Shown: positions 46,203 through 56,652, counted from the first letter of the stretch. The stretch is DNA of 64,000 nucleotides from Phaseolus vulgaris (GCF_000499845.2 NC_023759.2:35836464-35900463), one strand, 5' to 3'. Notes: generated from the sequence alone by a model not told the origin. Program-made: numbers and translations.

Positions 46203-46901
46203 TGCTGAAGATCAAAAGAGAAAGAAAGGGTTCAAAGAAAAGGGGTTTGGGAGAAGAAAAGGGAAAAATGGAAGAACCCTAGGAGCGCCCTACCCACAAG
46301 AGAACGAAGGGAAACGAGAGGAACAAAGAAGCATACAAATGATATCCAGAGAAATGCGGTAATATGGACAGTCCCAGGCAGTTCATACAGTAAAGAGAAT
46401 CATCAAGGAGGGAAAAACCGTACCGTTGGGGGCTGAAGGGTGTGGAGAGCGGAAACACGAACGAACAGGGGTCGCAAGAGAAGGGATTTAGAGAAGATGA
46501 ACAGTGACTGAGGGCAGAGAAAGTGAATGTAACAGTAGTGGCAATCGCGGGGTTTAGTAACTTAAACGTTACGAGGAGCGCGAAGGGCAACAAAGGGTAA
46601 CCGGGTGATGACGCCACGTGTTGCAAGATTAAGCGCTCAAGGGAAGCGCGAGGGGTTCTTGAAGACGACCGCACGATGAACCACGTTGCACGCGATTAAG
46701 CGCAACTTCAAAAGACATCATTTTTCCCATTTCAGGGATGTCCAATCAGCCATTAAGAATACCTCTGGTTCAGAAATTGTCACGTCAGTAATTCGAAAAA
46801 ATTGCTGAGTCAGCAGAGAATGATACGTCATCAGGAGGGCACGTGGACGGCGTGGGCGAGGCTTTAGTCTTTGCGCTGAAGACAAGTCTTCGGCTTAAGA
46901 C
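46203..46901. other. Upstream region of antisense gene, before PPT
   Basis: About 700 bp between the antisense start codon and the 3' LTR. No ORF with recognisable content. If the antisense gene is transcribed, its promoter should lie here or in the 3' LTR U3. GTCACGTCAG and GGCACGTGGA (ACGT-core elements) are present near 46780-46850. Confidence 0.5.
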
Positions 46902-46912
46902 TGGGGGGCTTG
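46902..46912 (+). other. Polypurine tract of T1
   Basis: TGGGGGGCTTG directly precedes the 3' LTR start TGTACC. Confidence 0.65.
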
Positions 46913-48202
46913 TGTACCGTCCCGTATCCGGGCGCTGACTAAGTCAAGGTCAAAGTCAACGACTGGAAGGTCAAAAGTCAACGCAAGGCGTCGCCTAGGT
47001 GTAGAGATGCCAAGAGGAAGCGTCGCCAAGGCCAGGCGTCGCCAAGGCCAGGCGTTGCCAAGGCCAGGCGTCGCCAACGCCAGGCGTCGCCAGGGGAAGG
47101 CGTCGCCAAGGCAAAGCGTAGCCCAGATGGAGGCATCGCCTCGCTAGGGCGTCGCCAGATCAAACAGTGCTAAAGTAAGGCAATCACGGTGTGGTTCCCC
47201 GATACCCATGGGTAGGAAAAACCATGGAGGGAGCGACACTGTGAGAAGGCCTCAGGTCCCAATAGCACGGGGCAGCAGTAAAGAGAAAGAAAAGGTGGCT
47301 TCAAGGCCATAGTAACAGCACCAGTGAAGGGCAGCCTGACTCGTGACGTGCTCCTGCCGACCCAGAGACGCCCGTAGGGCAGATACGACTCAAGAGGAAA
47401 GTCACGCCCAGGGCAACCGGGTGCAGAGTACAAAAGGAAGGCAGATACGCTCTCAAAGTAAGTGACTAGATACTTGGGGGCATGAGTTGGCACCCCAAAA
47501 AGTCACCCCTAGCGCAGTAGCACTCCCAGCAGGAGGACTCACACGTAGAAACGTCCCCAGGTGGGCCGAAGCGCCCCCAGATGGGGTCATGGCGTCGTGA
47601 GGCCCTCCACGTGTACGACAGCCATGCCAGAATAGAAACACCCTTTAGTCAGGTGCCAGGTAATTAAAAGTTATTCAATACAGTTTCCCTTTCGAGCATT
47701 CAGGTACTATAATGGCTCCCGAGCGTTTCAAACGTCTTAAATGCGCTACGTTTTCTAATTAAGCGCTTTAATGAGTGCGTTACGTTTGTGAGTAAAAGCG
47801 CTTTAAGGCGCTTTAAGTGCTTGGGTAGTTTAAATAGCGCGGAGAATGTTGGAAAAAGGGTTGGAACCTTCGGCAAATTTACCAGAGAACTCTCTAGTTG
47901 CTTGCTCATGCTTCAAGGTTGCGTACAAGTGACTGGGGAATATTTTTGCCTGAAGGAGACAACACACACATATACATAGTTATTTCACCACCTTCAGAGT
48001 GCCACATGCGGTGCTCAGACACGGAGGTGGACAGTTGTTGGTGTTTCTTGCTGGCTGACTTGAGCGTCGGAGTGCACACGGCCGCTAGGGCGCCTCTTTG
48101 TCCTCTTTTTTTTGCAGGAATCCACAGGCAACCAGTGGGAAGGTGTCCCTAGCTGACGGTTGAGGTCGCGCACGAAGACATCCCGGTCAACCGGACGGAA
48201 CA
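46913..48202 (+). repeat. 3' LTR of T1 (1290 bp, full length)
   Basis: Complete LTR; carries GGCGTCGCC units at 46984-47160, the CCCCGATACCC repeat at about 47197, a TATA-like box at 47829-47836 and the segment lost from the 5' LTR (47800-48129). Confidence 0.93.
47829..47836 (+). promoter_or_regulatory. TATA-like box in T1 3' LTR
   Basis: GTTTAAATAGCGC; same in T2 at 59911-59918. Lies inside the segment deleted from the T1 5' LTR. Confidence 0.4.
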
Positions 48203-48207
48203 ACTGT

Positions 48208-49085
48208 TTTTCAAATGGTTAAGCTGTTAAAAGTAAAACAACCGATTGATTCGAGGAAACAACTGATTGTTTGTTTTGGGACCATAACAAAAAAACTGTT
48301 TTATCTTTGATTGAGCTTTAAAAGATTTAACTGATTACGCTCCAGTCATTAAATGCTTTGACCAATCTTTTATTGCAATTTAAGAGTTTGTTAAGATTTG
48401 ATAATAAACTACATCTTTGAATAAATTCAGAAAAACAAATTTGAAGATTAATCTTTGACATATTTTTTGCTAAGAGTTTTTGAGTTTTTCAAAGAGCTGA
48501 GATTGCTGAAAGTTTGTGATTGATCAAAGTTTGTGGAATAGGATTCTGCTTGTATTGATTTCAGATTATCTTCTGTAAACAAGTGTAATCCTTGTACTCT
48601 GTGAAACAAGTTTCGTTTCTGTGTTTGCTGAGATTGGTTGTGTGTTCTTGAGGGGATCAAGATCAGCAATCTTAGTGTTGGTGTGTTGGCCAAGAAGAGT
48701 GTGTGTCTTGAGGTGTTCAAGGTCACTTTCTTGGTTGTGATGTAAGTGATCAAGCTGTGATTGCTTAGTGGATTTCCTCAAGGTTTCTGAGAAGATTGGA
48801 TGTAGCTCTGAGTTTGGAGTGAACCAATATAAACATCTGTGTGCCATCTCTCTATCCTTAACTCTTTAAATTCAATTTTGTTTGTTGTTTACTGGTATAA
48901 ACAACCGATTGTTTCTGTGAAACAACCGATTGTTTTTCTGGTACTGCTATTTTTATTTGTTGTTTTGGCAAACTGAATTTCTTATCAATTGTTTCTTATA
49001 ATAATTTCATTCTTGTTATAAATGTTTGCGAAAACCCTCTTTAAACAATTCACCCCCCTCTAGTTTAAAGCCATCCATTCTAACA
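48208..49085 (+). repeat. 5' LTR of copia A, second piece
   Basis: Aligns with about 53447-54336. Has C6 where the 3' LTR has C15 (49053-49058 versus 54293-54307). Ends CCATTCTAACA. Paired motif at 48236-48273 and 48898-48937. Confidence 0.88.
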
Positions 49086-49087
49086 AT

Positions 49088-49100
49088 TGGCATCAAGAGC
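49088..49100 (+). other. Primer-binding site of copia A (tRNA-Met type)
   Basis: TGGCATCAAGAGC, two bases after the LTR end, near TGGTATCAGAGC. Confidence 0.72.
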
Positions 49101-49146
49101 TTGGTTCTTAAAAGTTATTCAAGTTGATCCTAAAATTGTTTTTAAA

Positions 49147-50877
49147 ATGGCTGATAGACTACCTTTTGGGAAAGGTGCTTCAATTAACAGACCACCTCTG
49201 TTTTGTGGTTTGAACTACCAATTTTGGAAAGTGAGAATGAAAATATTTATGGAATCACTTGATAAAGGAATTTGGGATGCAATTGAAAATGGTCCTTTTG
49301 TCCCAAAGTTTGAAAAAGATGGATCTGTCATTGAGAAGCTATGGTCTCAATGGACTGATGCAGAAAGCAAAAGGGCAAAATTCGATTGCATTGCCAAAAA
49401 TATTATAACCTCTGCTTTAAATTCTGATGAGTTTTTCAGGGTCTCTCAATTCAAATCATCAAAAGAAATGTGGGACACCTTGGAAGTCACTCATGAAGGA
49501 ACAAATGAGGTGAAGAGAGTTAGGAAGCATGCTCTAATCCAAGAGTATAAGATGTTCAGATTGCTTAAAGGAGAAACAATTGTTGAGGTGCAGAAAAGAT
49601 TCACGCACATCATCAATCATCTCATGAGTCTTGACAAGACCTTTGATAAAGAAGAGTTGAACATCAAGATCTTGAAATGTCTTGATAGAGCATGGCAACC
49701 CAAGGTAACTACTATTTCCGAATCTAAAGATCTAACATCATTAAGTGTTGCTTCTTTGTTTGGAAAGCTTAGGGAACATGAGTTAGAGATTAATAGACTC
49801 AATGTTCAAGAGAGTGAAGACAAGCACACAAGGAGCATAGCCTTAAAAGCTTCCAAGCACAAAGGAAAATAAGAATTCAGTGATGAAAGTGATGAGGAAA
49901 ACCTTAGCCTGCTGTCAAGAAAATTCAGCAAATTCCTAAAGAGAAACTGCAACAAAGACAACAACAAAGAAAGGTATGGAAAAAAGAAATCCAATGATTT
50001 TAATTCCAATAACTATACTTGTTTTGGTTGTGGTGAGCAAGGTCATATAAAGGCAGACTGTCCAAACAAAATCAAGGAGAAAAAGTATAGGTACAAGGAA
50101 AAGAAAGGCAAGACAAAAAGAGCCTACATAGTTTGGGATGAAAATGAGGTGTCATCATCAAGTTTTTCATCAAGTGAAGATGAGAAAGCAAACATCTGCT
50201 TGGTTGCTAAAGATTATGATGAATCTTGCAGCTCAAGTGAGGTAAGTTCATGTGCTTCCTTGAATGAACAAAATTACAGTGAATTACTTGAAGCTTTTCA
50301 AGAAACTCATGATGAAGCTAATCGATTGGTTCTTTTAAACAACCGATTGAAAGATCTTAACAGCTGGCTAGAAAAGAGAGTGAAACAACTTGAAGATGAG
50401 ATTGAAAAATCTAAAAATGATTTCAAAAATCTGGAAAACCATTTCAAAAATGCTTCTTGCAAGTGTGACACTCTCATTTGCGAAAATTGTGAAAATCTTG
50501 AGAAAAAGGTTCACTACCTTGTTGAAACTGTGGACAAACTTTCAAAGGGAAAATCTAACTTTGAGAATGTCTTGGAATCTCAAAGTTGTGTTTTTGGAAA
50601 GGCTGGTTTGGGTTTCAATCCACAGAACCAACAAGATAAGTTTTCAAAAAAAAATTTAAGAAAGACAGTGAAACAACCGATTGTTAAATCGAAACAACCG
50701 GTTGTTACATGCTTTTATTGCATGAAAAAGGACCATTCGGTTAGATTCTGCAAAATAAGAAAATTCTTTGTTCATAGAGGCTACATGAAATGGATTCCGA
50801 AAGGATGTGAGGTTCCAAGTGAGAAAAAGAAATCTATTGGATCCACATTTGTGAAGGGACCAAATCTTGTTGCTTGA
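49147..50877 (+). pseudogene. gag of copia A (SIRE-like), one in-frame stop
   Basis: The ATG at 49147 opens a 576-codon frame broken only by TAA at 49870-49872. Capsid of the UBN2 type covers about residues 10-215 (RPPLFCGLNYQFWKVRMKIF, SSKEMWDTLEVTHEGTNEVK). A CCHC knuckle CFGCGEQGHIKADC lies near 50030-50070. A Ser-rich stretch and a long coiled coil (50281-50560) follow, then a second knuckle CFYCMKKDHSVRFC (about 50710-50752). The two-knuckle, coiled-coil gag matches element F. The paired CAACCGATTG motif occurs inside the coding region (50672-50706). The frame ends exactly where F continues toward protease. Confidence 0.88.
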
Positions 50878-51671
50878 ATTCATGATTTTGCAGGAATTCT
50901 AAAAAAGTGTGAAGGACTAAGTCATGTGATCAAGTTCTTGGAAGAAAAAGACATTCATTGAAGCTGGATCAATGCTATGCATCTGTCCAAAGGACCTCAA
51001 CAATGAAAAGAGGCTTCTTGATCATAAAGCACATGGCTCATTGAAGAATTAAAATAAGGATAAGACTTTCCTTTACTTGTTCTTAATTTGTGTTTTATAA
51101 GTCTTTCTCATGGGTAAAAATCTTTTTAATATGCTTAGTGTCATCTGCTTTGAACTCTTCCTGCTCATAGTTAAAATTCAAAATTAGTTTTAATTGCTGC
51201 AAAAAAACAACCGATTGTTTCTTCGAAACAACCGATTGTTTTGGGTCTGACAGTACTGTGAAGAAATTTTTTTCATTACTATTTTGAATTTCTATCCGTT
51301 GCAGATCAATTCAAAGAGAGAATCTTGGTCAAAGAATCTGTGTTGAAAGCTAATCACGTTCAGAGAGAAGTTACAACAGCCATAAAGGAATATATTCCAA
51401 AATCTTGGAAATTCAAGAGCCTTAATGACTAGTCAAAGATCACATGTGAGGACCATGTGATTTTCAGCTTTTTCTGACGTTTTCTGTGCAGGGCAGAGTC
51501 AAGTCCTCTCTCTCTGAAAATTAGGTACCCACTAAATAAAATTGAATGCTAATTGATTTTTTTTTTCTATAAAATCTGGTGCAGCTGATCTCTTTCACAA
51601 GAACAACCAATTGCAACATCTCTTGCAAAAATCTGTGAAGTGAGCTCTTCTCTGTTTTCTTCTCTGCCATC
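50878..51671 (+). other. Spacer between gag and 3' ORF in copia A
   Basis: About 800 bp where a pol would start. It shares GATTTTGCAGGA with element F just after gag and then diverges. No protease or later domain is seen. Paired motif at 51204-51242. Confidence 0.65.
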
Positions 51672-52781
51672 ATGGAATCAACTCCTCCCACCTCAAAGAG
51701 AGTCAAAACCAGGGTTGTAAGGTCTGGAGGAAGGCTAGAAGGCTGGTTTTCTGGAGACAATGATCTTATTGAGAGGTATAGGTATGAAACAAGTATCAAA
51801 AAGATAAACAACCCCAAGGTTGTATGCTTTGATTGGCTGAAAAGTCCAAAGCTTGACAATGTAAGAAGGCTGCTCAAGGATAAATCTCTCAGAAAGTTCT
51901 TGGAGATGAAGGGAAACATTTATCCAGTTTTGGTAAGGGTGTTCTACACAAATTTAAAGTTTGAGGGAAACAATCTAGTATGTGAAAGGTGTAGAAATGG
52001 AGATAACTCATGAAGTATGGATTGCTGTTGCTGGTCTCAAGTTCTCTGGCCTTAGAATCAACAAAGGAAATCTTGGAGTAGTGGAGGATTTTAACAAAAT
52101 CCAATACTACAAAAGTTGCTTGAAGAATCAACATGCTCAAGTGAGAACATGCTCGGTTGGAGGTCTAAAGCTTGATGAAAGATTGCTTGCTCTCATTGTG
52201 ACTTGGATTCTAACTCCAAGGGGGAGTAATCATTTTGTTCTGGTATATATTTTCTGCATCATGAAGAAGATCAAAATCAATTGGATCCACATCATCAAAG
52301 AGCACATGCAAAATGCTATGAGGTGAACCTTGAAGATGAAACTTCTGAGTTGGTCAAGTCAACTCAAGAGTTGAACAATGGATCACTCAGCAAAATGGGT
52401 TTTACCAAAGTAGGTGGAAAATGGATTAGTAAGGATGTTGACCTTGGTGCCTCATCTAGTGGTGCTGCTGATCTTGAACAAGATGAACCTGCTGATATGG
52501 ATGTTCAACATGAAGATCCACCTGAAGATTATCAAGATGCTGGACCAAGTGCTGGTGCTGGAAATCAAGAAGAAAGGATGCAAACTATGTCTCATTTTGA
52601 AAGACTCATGGTGAATAGGCTTGATAGCTTTGCTGAAAATCAAAGAAACCTCCATGATCTCTGTGTCAGTAATTTCCAGAGGATTGACAACATGGATGCA
52701 CGCTTCATGACTCTAGATGAACAGATTGAAGTTGTCCATAATCAAATCTTTGATCTTCAGTTTGTTGATGAAGATGAATGA
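51672..52781 (+). pseudogene. Transposase_32-like ORF of copia A, two frame breaks
   Basis: The ATG at 51672 starts STPPTSKRVKTRVVRSGGR; the domain continues through RVFYTNLKFEGNN, a frame change near 51975, MKGVEMEITHEVWIAVAGL, GGLKLDERLLALIVTWIL and IKINWIHIIKEHMQNAM. At 52323 the copy-C segment equal to 31228-31289 is missing (62 bp) and the frame changes again. The tail LSKMGFTKVGGKWISKD plus an acidic and coiled-coil stretch ends at 52781. The best family match is the plant 'putative transposon protein' domain. It is not a copia enzyme. Its function, and whether it was captured from another transposon, are unknown. Confidence 0.72.
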
Positions 52782-53176
52782 AGAAAAACAACCGGTTGAA
52801 TTATCGGAACAACCGATTGTTTTTTGTGGTTATATCTGGTGTTTTAAATTTTCTTTCCTTATGCTGTTACTGCTTTAATTCTGATGTAATCAAAACAATA
52901 TCTTGTTTTATCTCTTCTCTTTGTCTATTTGTGAAGACAAATAGGGGGAGATATATACGCTGTGTTTAAATTTCTGTTTTTTAGTTGTTAAAACAATTTG
53001 GATGAGTAATTTTTTGTTTCTGATATTTAGCTCTGATCTTTAAATCTTATATCTATGCTAACCAAATATTAGAAGTTCTATGCTTTGTTCAGAACTGTAT
53101 CTTGCAGGAACTGCTTCAAATTCAATCAGGTACAACACAAGCATCAGGGATTTGTCTTCATCAAATAGGGGGAGAT
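52782..53176 (+). other. 3' untranslated stretch and PPT of copia A
   Basis: Non-coding. Paired motif at 52785-52821. AATAGGGGGAGAT occurs twice: near 52941-52953 and as the true PPT at 53164-53176, just before the LTR. The same duplication of the PPT-like string is noted in SIRE-type elements. Confidence 0.72.
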
Positions 53177-54336
53177 TGTTGAACCAAGTGGTGTTCAAGC
53201 TTTGAAGAATCCAAACCCTTTGAAGGATGTTGAAGCCTTGGTTGTGCTTGCTGTTGCTGTGCTGGTTTAGTCTAGTTCTAGGGTAGTTTGAGTGTTGTAA
53301 TCCACCCCTTGATCGAATCTAAAGCATAGGCATTCTCAATCTTTGTGAAAGTAAAATGTTTTCAAACTAAGTTAAAACAACCGATTGTTTTGTCGAAACA
53401 ACCGATTGTTTAAACTTAAATGTTTTGAGAAAAGATTTGAAAACTGTTTTTCAAATGGTTAAGCTGTTAAAACCAAAACAACCGATTGATTCGAGGAAAC
53501 AACCGATTGTTTGTTTTGGGACCATAACAGAAAAACTGTTTTATCTTTGACCGAGCTTTAAATGATTTAAGTGATTACGCTCCAGACATTAAATGTTTTG
53601 ACCAATCTTTTAATGCAATTTAAGAGTTTGTTAAGATTTGATAACAAACTACATCTTTGAATAAATTCAGAAAAACAGATTTGAAGATTAATCTTTGACA
53701 AGTTTTTTGCTAAGAGTTTTTGAGTTTTTCAAAGAGCTGAGATTGCTGAAAGTTTGTGATTGATCAAAGTTTGTGGAATAGGATTCTACTTGTATTGATT
53801 TCAGATTATCTTTTGTAAACAAGTGTAATCCTTGTACTCTGTGAAACAAGTTTCGTTTATGTGTTTGCTGAGATTGGCTGTGTGTTCTTGAGGGGATCAA
53901 GATCAACAATCTTAGTGTTGGTGTGTTGGCCAAGAAGAGTGTGTGTCTTGAGGTGCTCAAGGTCACTTTCTTGGTTGTGATGTAAGTGATCAAGTTGTGA
54001 TTGCTTAGTGGATTTCCTCAAGGTTTCTGAGAAGATTGGATGTAGCTCTGAGTTTGGAGTGAACCAGTATAAACATCTGTGTGCAATCTCTCTATCCTTA
54101 ACTCTTTAAATTCAATTTTGTTTGTTGTTTATTGGTATAAACAACCGATTGTTTCTGTGAAACTACCGATTGTTTTTCTGGTACTGCTGTTTTTAATTGC
54201 TGTTTTGGAAAACTGAATTTCTTATCAATTGTTTCTTGTAATAATTTCATTCTTGTTATAAATGTTTGCGAAAACCCTCTTTAAACAATTCACCCCCCCC
54301 CCCCCCCATTCTAGTTTAAAGCCATCCATTCTAACA
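53177..54336 (+). repeat. 3' LTR of copia A (1160 bp)
   Basis: TGTTGAACCAAGTGG... to ...CATTCTAACA, followed by the target copy GAAAC. Uninterrupted, it shows what the split 5' LTR looked like. Confidence 0.9.
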
Positions 54337-54341
54337 GAAAC

Positions 54342-55207
54342 ACCCACCTTTATCTGCCCAATGATGTTCTCCATTGACAAATCTCTTGGAATTCTCCATT
54401 CTTTAGGCAACTCATCCTGCTGCAGAATTTCAACTGGTTGTTTCGATGGATCAATCGGTTGTTTTTCTGGACAGCAATCCAATTTCTACAAAATGATGTT
54501 CTGTTCATCCTCTTTAGTGCTAATCTTTGAGGGTTTTAAGACTTTGTGATCAACTTCATCAAATACCACATGAACAGATTCTTCTGCAATCATGAGCCTC
54601 TTGTTGTAGACACTATAAGCATGACTATTTGAGTTTTACCCAATGAAAATGGCATTGTCCACTTTTTCATCAAACTTTCCCAGATTTTCTTTCCCATTAT
54701 TCAGAACAAAACAGCTACATCCAAACACTCTTAGGTGGCTAATGTTTGTCTTCCTTCCATTGAAGAGTTCATAGGGTGTTTTCTTCAAAATTGGCCTTAT
54801 TTGCACTCTATTCATCACATAGCAAGAGGTGTTAACAACATCAGCCCAAAAATACTTGGGTAGGGAGGATTCACTTAGCATGGTTCTTGCTAACTCCTCA
54901 AGAGATCTGTTCTTTCTCTCCACTACGCCATTCTGTTGAGGATTTCTTGGTGTAGAAAAATTGTGCAAGATCCCTGTCTTCTCACAGAATTTGCTGAATT
55001 TTTCATTTTGAAATTCCCCTCCATGATCACTTCTTATTGAGCCAATACTGTTGTTTCTTGTGTTCTGTAAACCTCTAGCAAGCTTTTTGAAGGCAAAGAA
55101 AGCATCACTCTTTGATTCCAAGAAGAGTGTCCATGTGTACCTAGAAAAATCATCCACAATAACAAGAGCATAATAGTTGCCACCAAGACTCATGGTTCTT
55201 GATGGCT
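54342..55207 (-). pseudogene. Copia integrase of element B, 5' piece of B
   Basis: On the minus strand the frame 55193-54636 reads MSLGGNYYALVIVDDFSRYT, IRSDHGGEFQNE, VVERKNRSLEELARTML and FGCSCFVLNNGKENLG. The second Asp and the Glu of the DDE triad are present; the first lies upstream of the cut. After a stop near 54636 text like LPKEWRIPRDLSMENIIGQI leads to the copia A insertion and resumes at 34446. The match begins only at about 55207, where Athila gag text abuts. Confidence 0.85.
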
Positions 55208-55209
55208 AA

Positions 55210-55850
55210 ATAGCCTCAACAAGTACAAGCCGTGCAATTATCTCAAAGCCAGATTCCACCAATCAGGTGTGATTTTTGTGGAGGTGGTTATCCCAATAGT
55301 CACTGCTCTTATTAAAATAGTTCATCTGAAGAAGAAGTAAATTACATGGGTATTTAGGGAAGGCAGAGTGGTTTCTCCAACAACAATAATTATTCTCAAG
55401 GTTGAAGAAGCGATCAAAATCAAAATTTTTGGGTGGAATCAAGATAACGGTTCATCCAACAACCAAGGTCCTTTCCAACAACAACAACAACCCCTTATAT
55501 CCTTCAATTCCTGAAAGACTAAACAAATTTGAACATACCATGGAAAAATTCATGAAAGTTATTGTGGCCAATCAAGAGAATAATATGATAGCAATCAGAA
55601 ATATAGAAATTTAGGTGGAACAGATTACCAAACAATTAGCAGAGAGACAAAGTGGCCAATTTTCAGCCAATGCCCAAACCAACCCAAAAGAGCATTGCAA
55701 CAAAATTGCCTCTGAAATATGGTAGAATAGCAGGAGAAAGGGATGATAATGATGTAGTAGCTGAAAAAGAAAGAAAAAATGAGACTGAGGGGGAGAGAGA
55801 TGAGAAAGAAAGAGAGAAGAAAAGAAGTGAGGAGGAAAAAAGTTAAAATA
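55210..55850 (+). pseudogene. Athila-like gag C-terminal part
   Basis: The zinc region reads CDFCGGGYPNSHC (55268-55306). The block LNKFEHTMEKFMKVIVANQE then AIRNIEI, VEQITKQLAER and NAQTNPKEHC follows in broken frames (55500-55715). This order is typical of Athila-type gag. An acidic/basic charged run follows (55740-55845). Confidence 0.7.
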
Positions 55851-56029
55851 AGGAGAGAGGTGTTCTGGAAAAAGATTTATCATATCATCGTGCTCCTTCA
55901 AAAAAAAGAGAAGGAAAGAAAGTTTTTTGATAATTTGCTCGCTAAAAATTATTTTATAGGAAATCTGAAGCAAGATTCAACATTTAGAGATTTATGAAGA
56001 ATATGAGCTATACTGAAGAGAGAAATAGA

Positions 56030-56552
56030 GAGTTGGAGGCTAGATGCAGTGCCATGACTAAAAAAGGCTTGCCTAAAAAATCCAAGGACCTAGGAAGTTT
56101 TAATCAAAAGACTTTATTTACAATGCCTTCCTGGATTTGGGGACAAGCATAAATCTAATTCCTTTGGCAATGCTAAAGAAAATAGGTAACTTGAAGATTA
56201 AACCCAACAAGATGACATTACAGTTGGCTGATAAAGTAACCAAATATCCTTATGGTATGGTTGAAATGTTCTTGTGAAGGTGGATAAGTTCATATTCCCT
56301 ATGAATTTTGTTATGATGGACATGAAAGAAGATGAGGAGGCTCCCTTGATACTTGGTAGACCCTTTATGAAGACTGTTAGAATCATAGTTGATGTTGACA
56401 AAGGAGAACTTCAAGTTAGAGCTGAAAATGATGAGGTAACTTTTAATCTTTTTTATGGTCTAAAAAATGCAAGGGAGGAATGCGTACAAAAGGATGCAAC
56501 AAAGGGAGTAGTCCACCTTGAGATAAACAGGCCTCAAGCTAGATGTCGTTAA
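56030..56552 (+). pseudogene. Athila-like aspartic protease
   Basis: Text in shifted frames: AFLDLGTSINLIPLAML (DLG active site, Asp codon 56134-56136), KMTLQLADK, FIFPMNFVMMDMKEDEEAPL and LILGRPFMKTVR. The LGRPF motif is the second protease hallmark. The long frame is 56274-56552. A frame change lies near 56265. Confidence 0.8.
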
Positions 56553-56652
56553 AAGAGCGCTTATTGGGAGGCAACATAGTACAAAATTAAGTTTTATGTT
56601 TATTTGTTATCTTTGTTTTATTTTACCTTTTCAAAAACCATGTTTTTATGCA

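Larger units (their letters stand above)
34718..48202 (+). mobile_element. Tat-lineage Ty3/gypsy element T1, 13.5 kb, TSD ACTGT
   Basis: LTRs begin TGTACCGTCCCG and end CCGGACGGAACA. ACTGT lies at 34713-34717 and 48203-48207. The gag-pol frame has the Tat hallmarks: a CxxxHxxxGHxxxxC-type finger, RT wording LDAFSGYNQIKM and CYKVMPFGLKNAGATYQR, a degenerate first RNase H followed by a second archaeal-type RNase H, integrase without a chromodomain, and a long post-pol region with antisense ORFs. Three nonsense codons and a 5' LTR deletion make it defective. It is the youngest member of its stack. Confidence 0.92.
34447..54336 (+). mobile_element. SIRE-like non-autonomous copia A, split by Tat T1, TSD GAAAC
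   Basis: The 5' LTR is 34447-34717 plus 48208-49085 (1149 bp without the insertion). The interior is 49086-53176 and the 3' LTR is 53177-54336 (1160 bp). GAAAC flanks both ends (34442-34446 and 54337-54341). The interior holds a complete gag and a Transposase_32-like ORF but no protease, integrase, RT or RNase H, so it needed enzymes from a relative such as B or F. The first LTR dinucleotide has mutated from TG to TA on the left. Confidence 0.88.
55210..56640 (+). mobile_element. Athila-like element, right part
   Basis: Continues the gag interrupted at 29213, on the same strand and in the expected order: zinc region, gag C-terminus, protease, then a post-pol segment. RT, RNase H and integrase are missing between about 56560 and the GCTTATTGGGAGGCAAC-type string near 56557-56573, which in Athila-type elements sits after pol. 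No 3' LTR is recognised. Confidence 0.62.
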
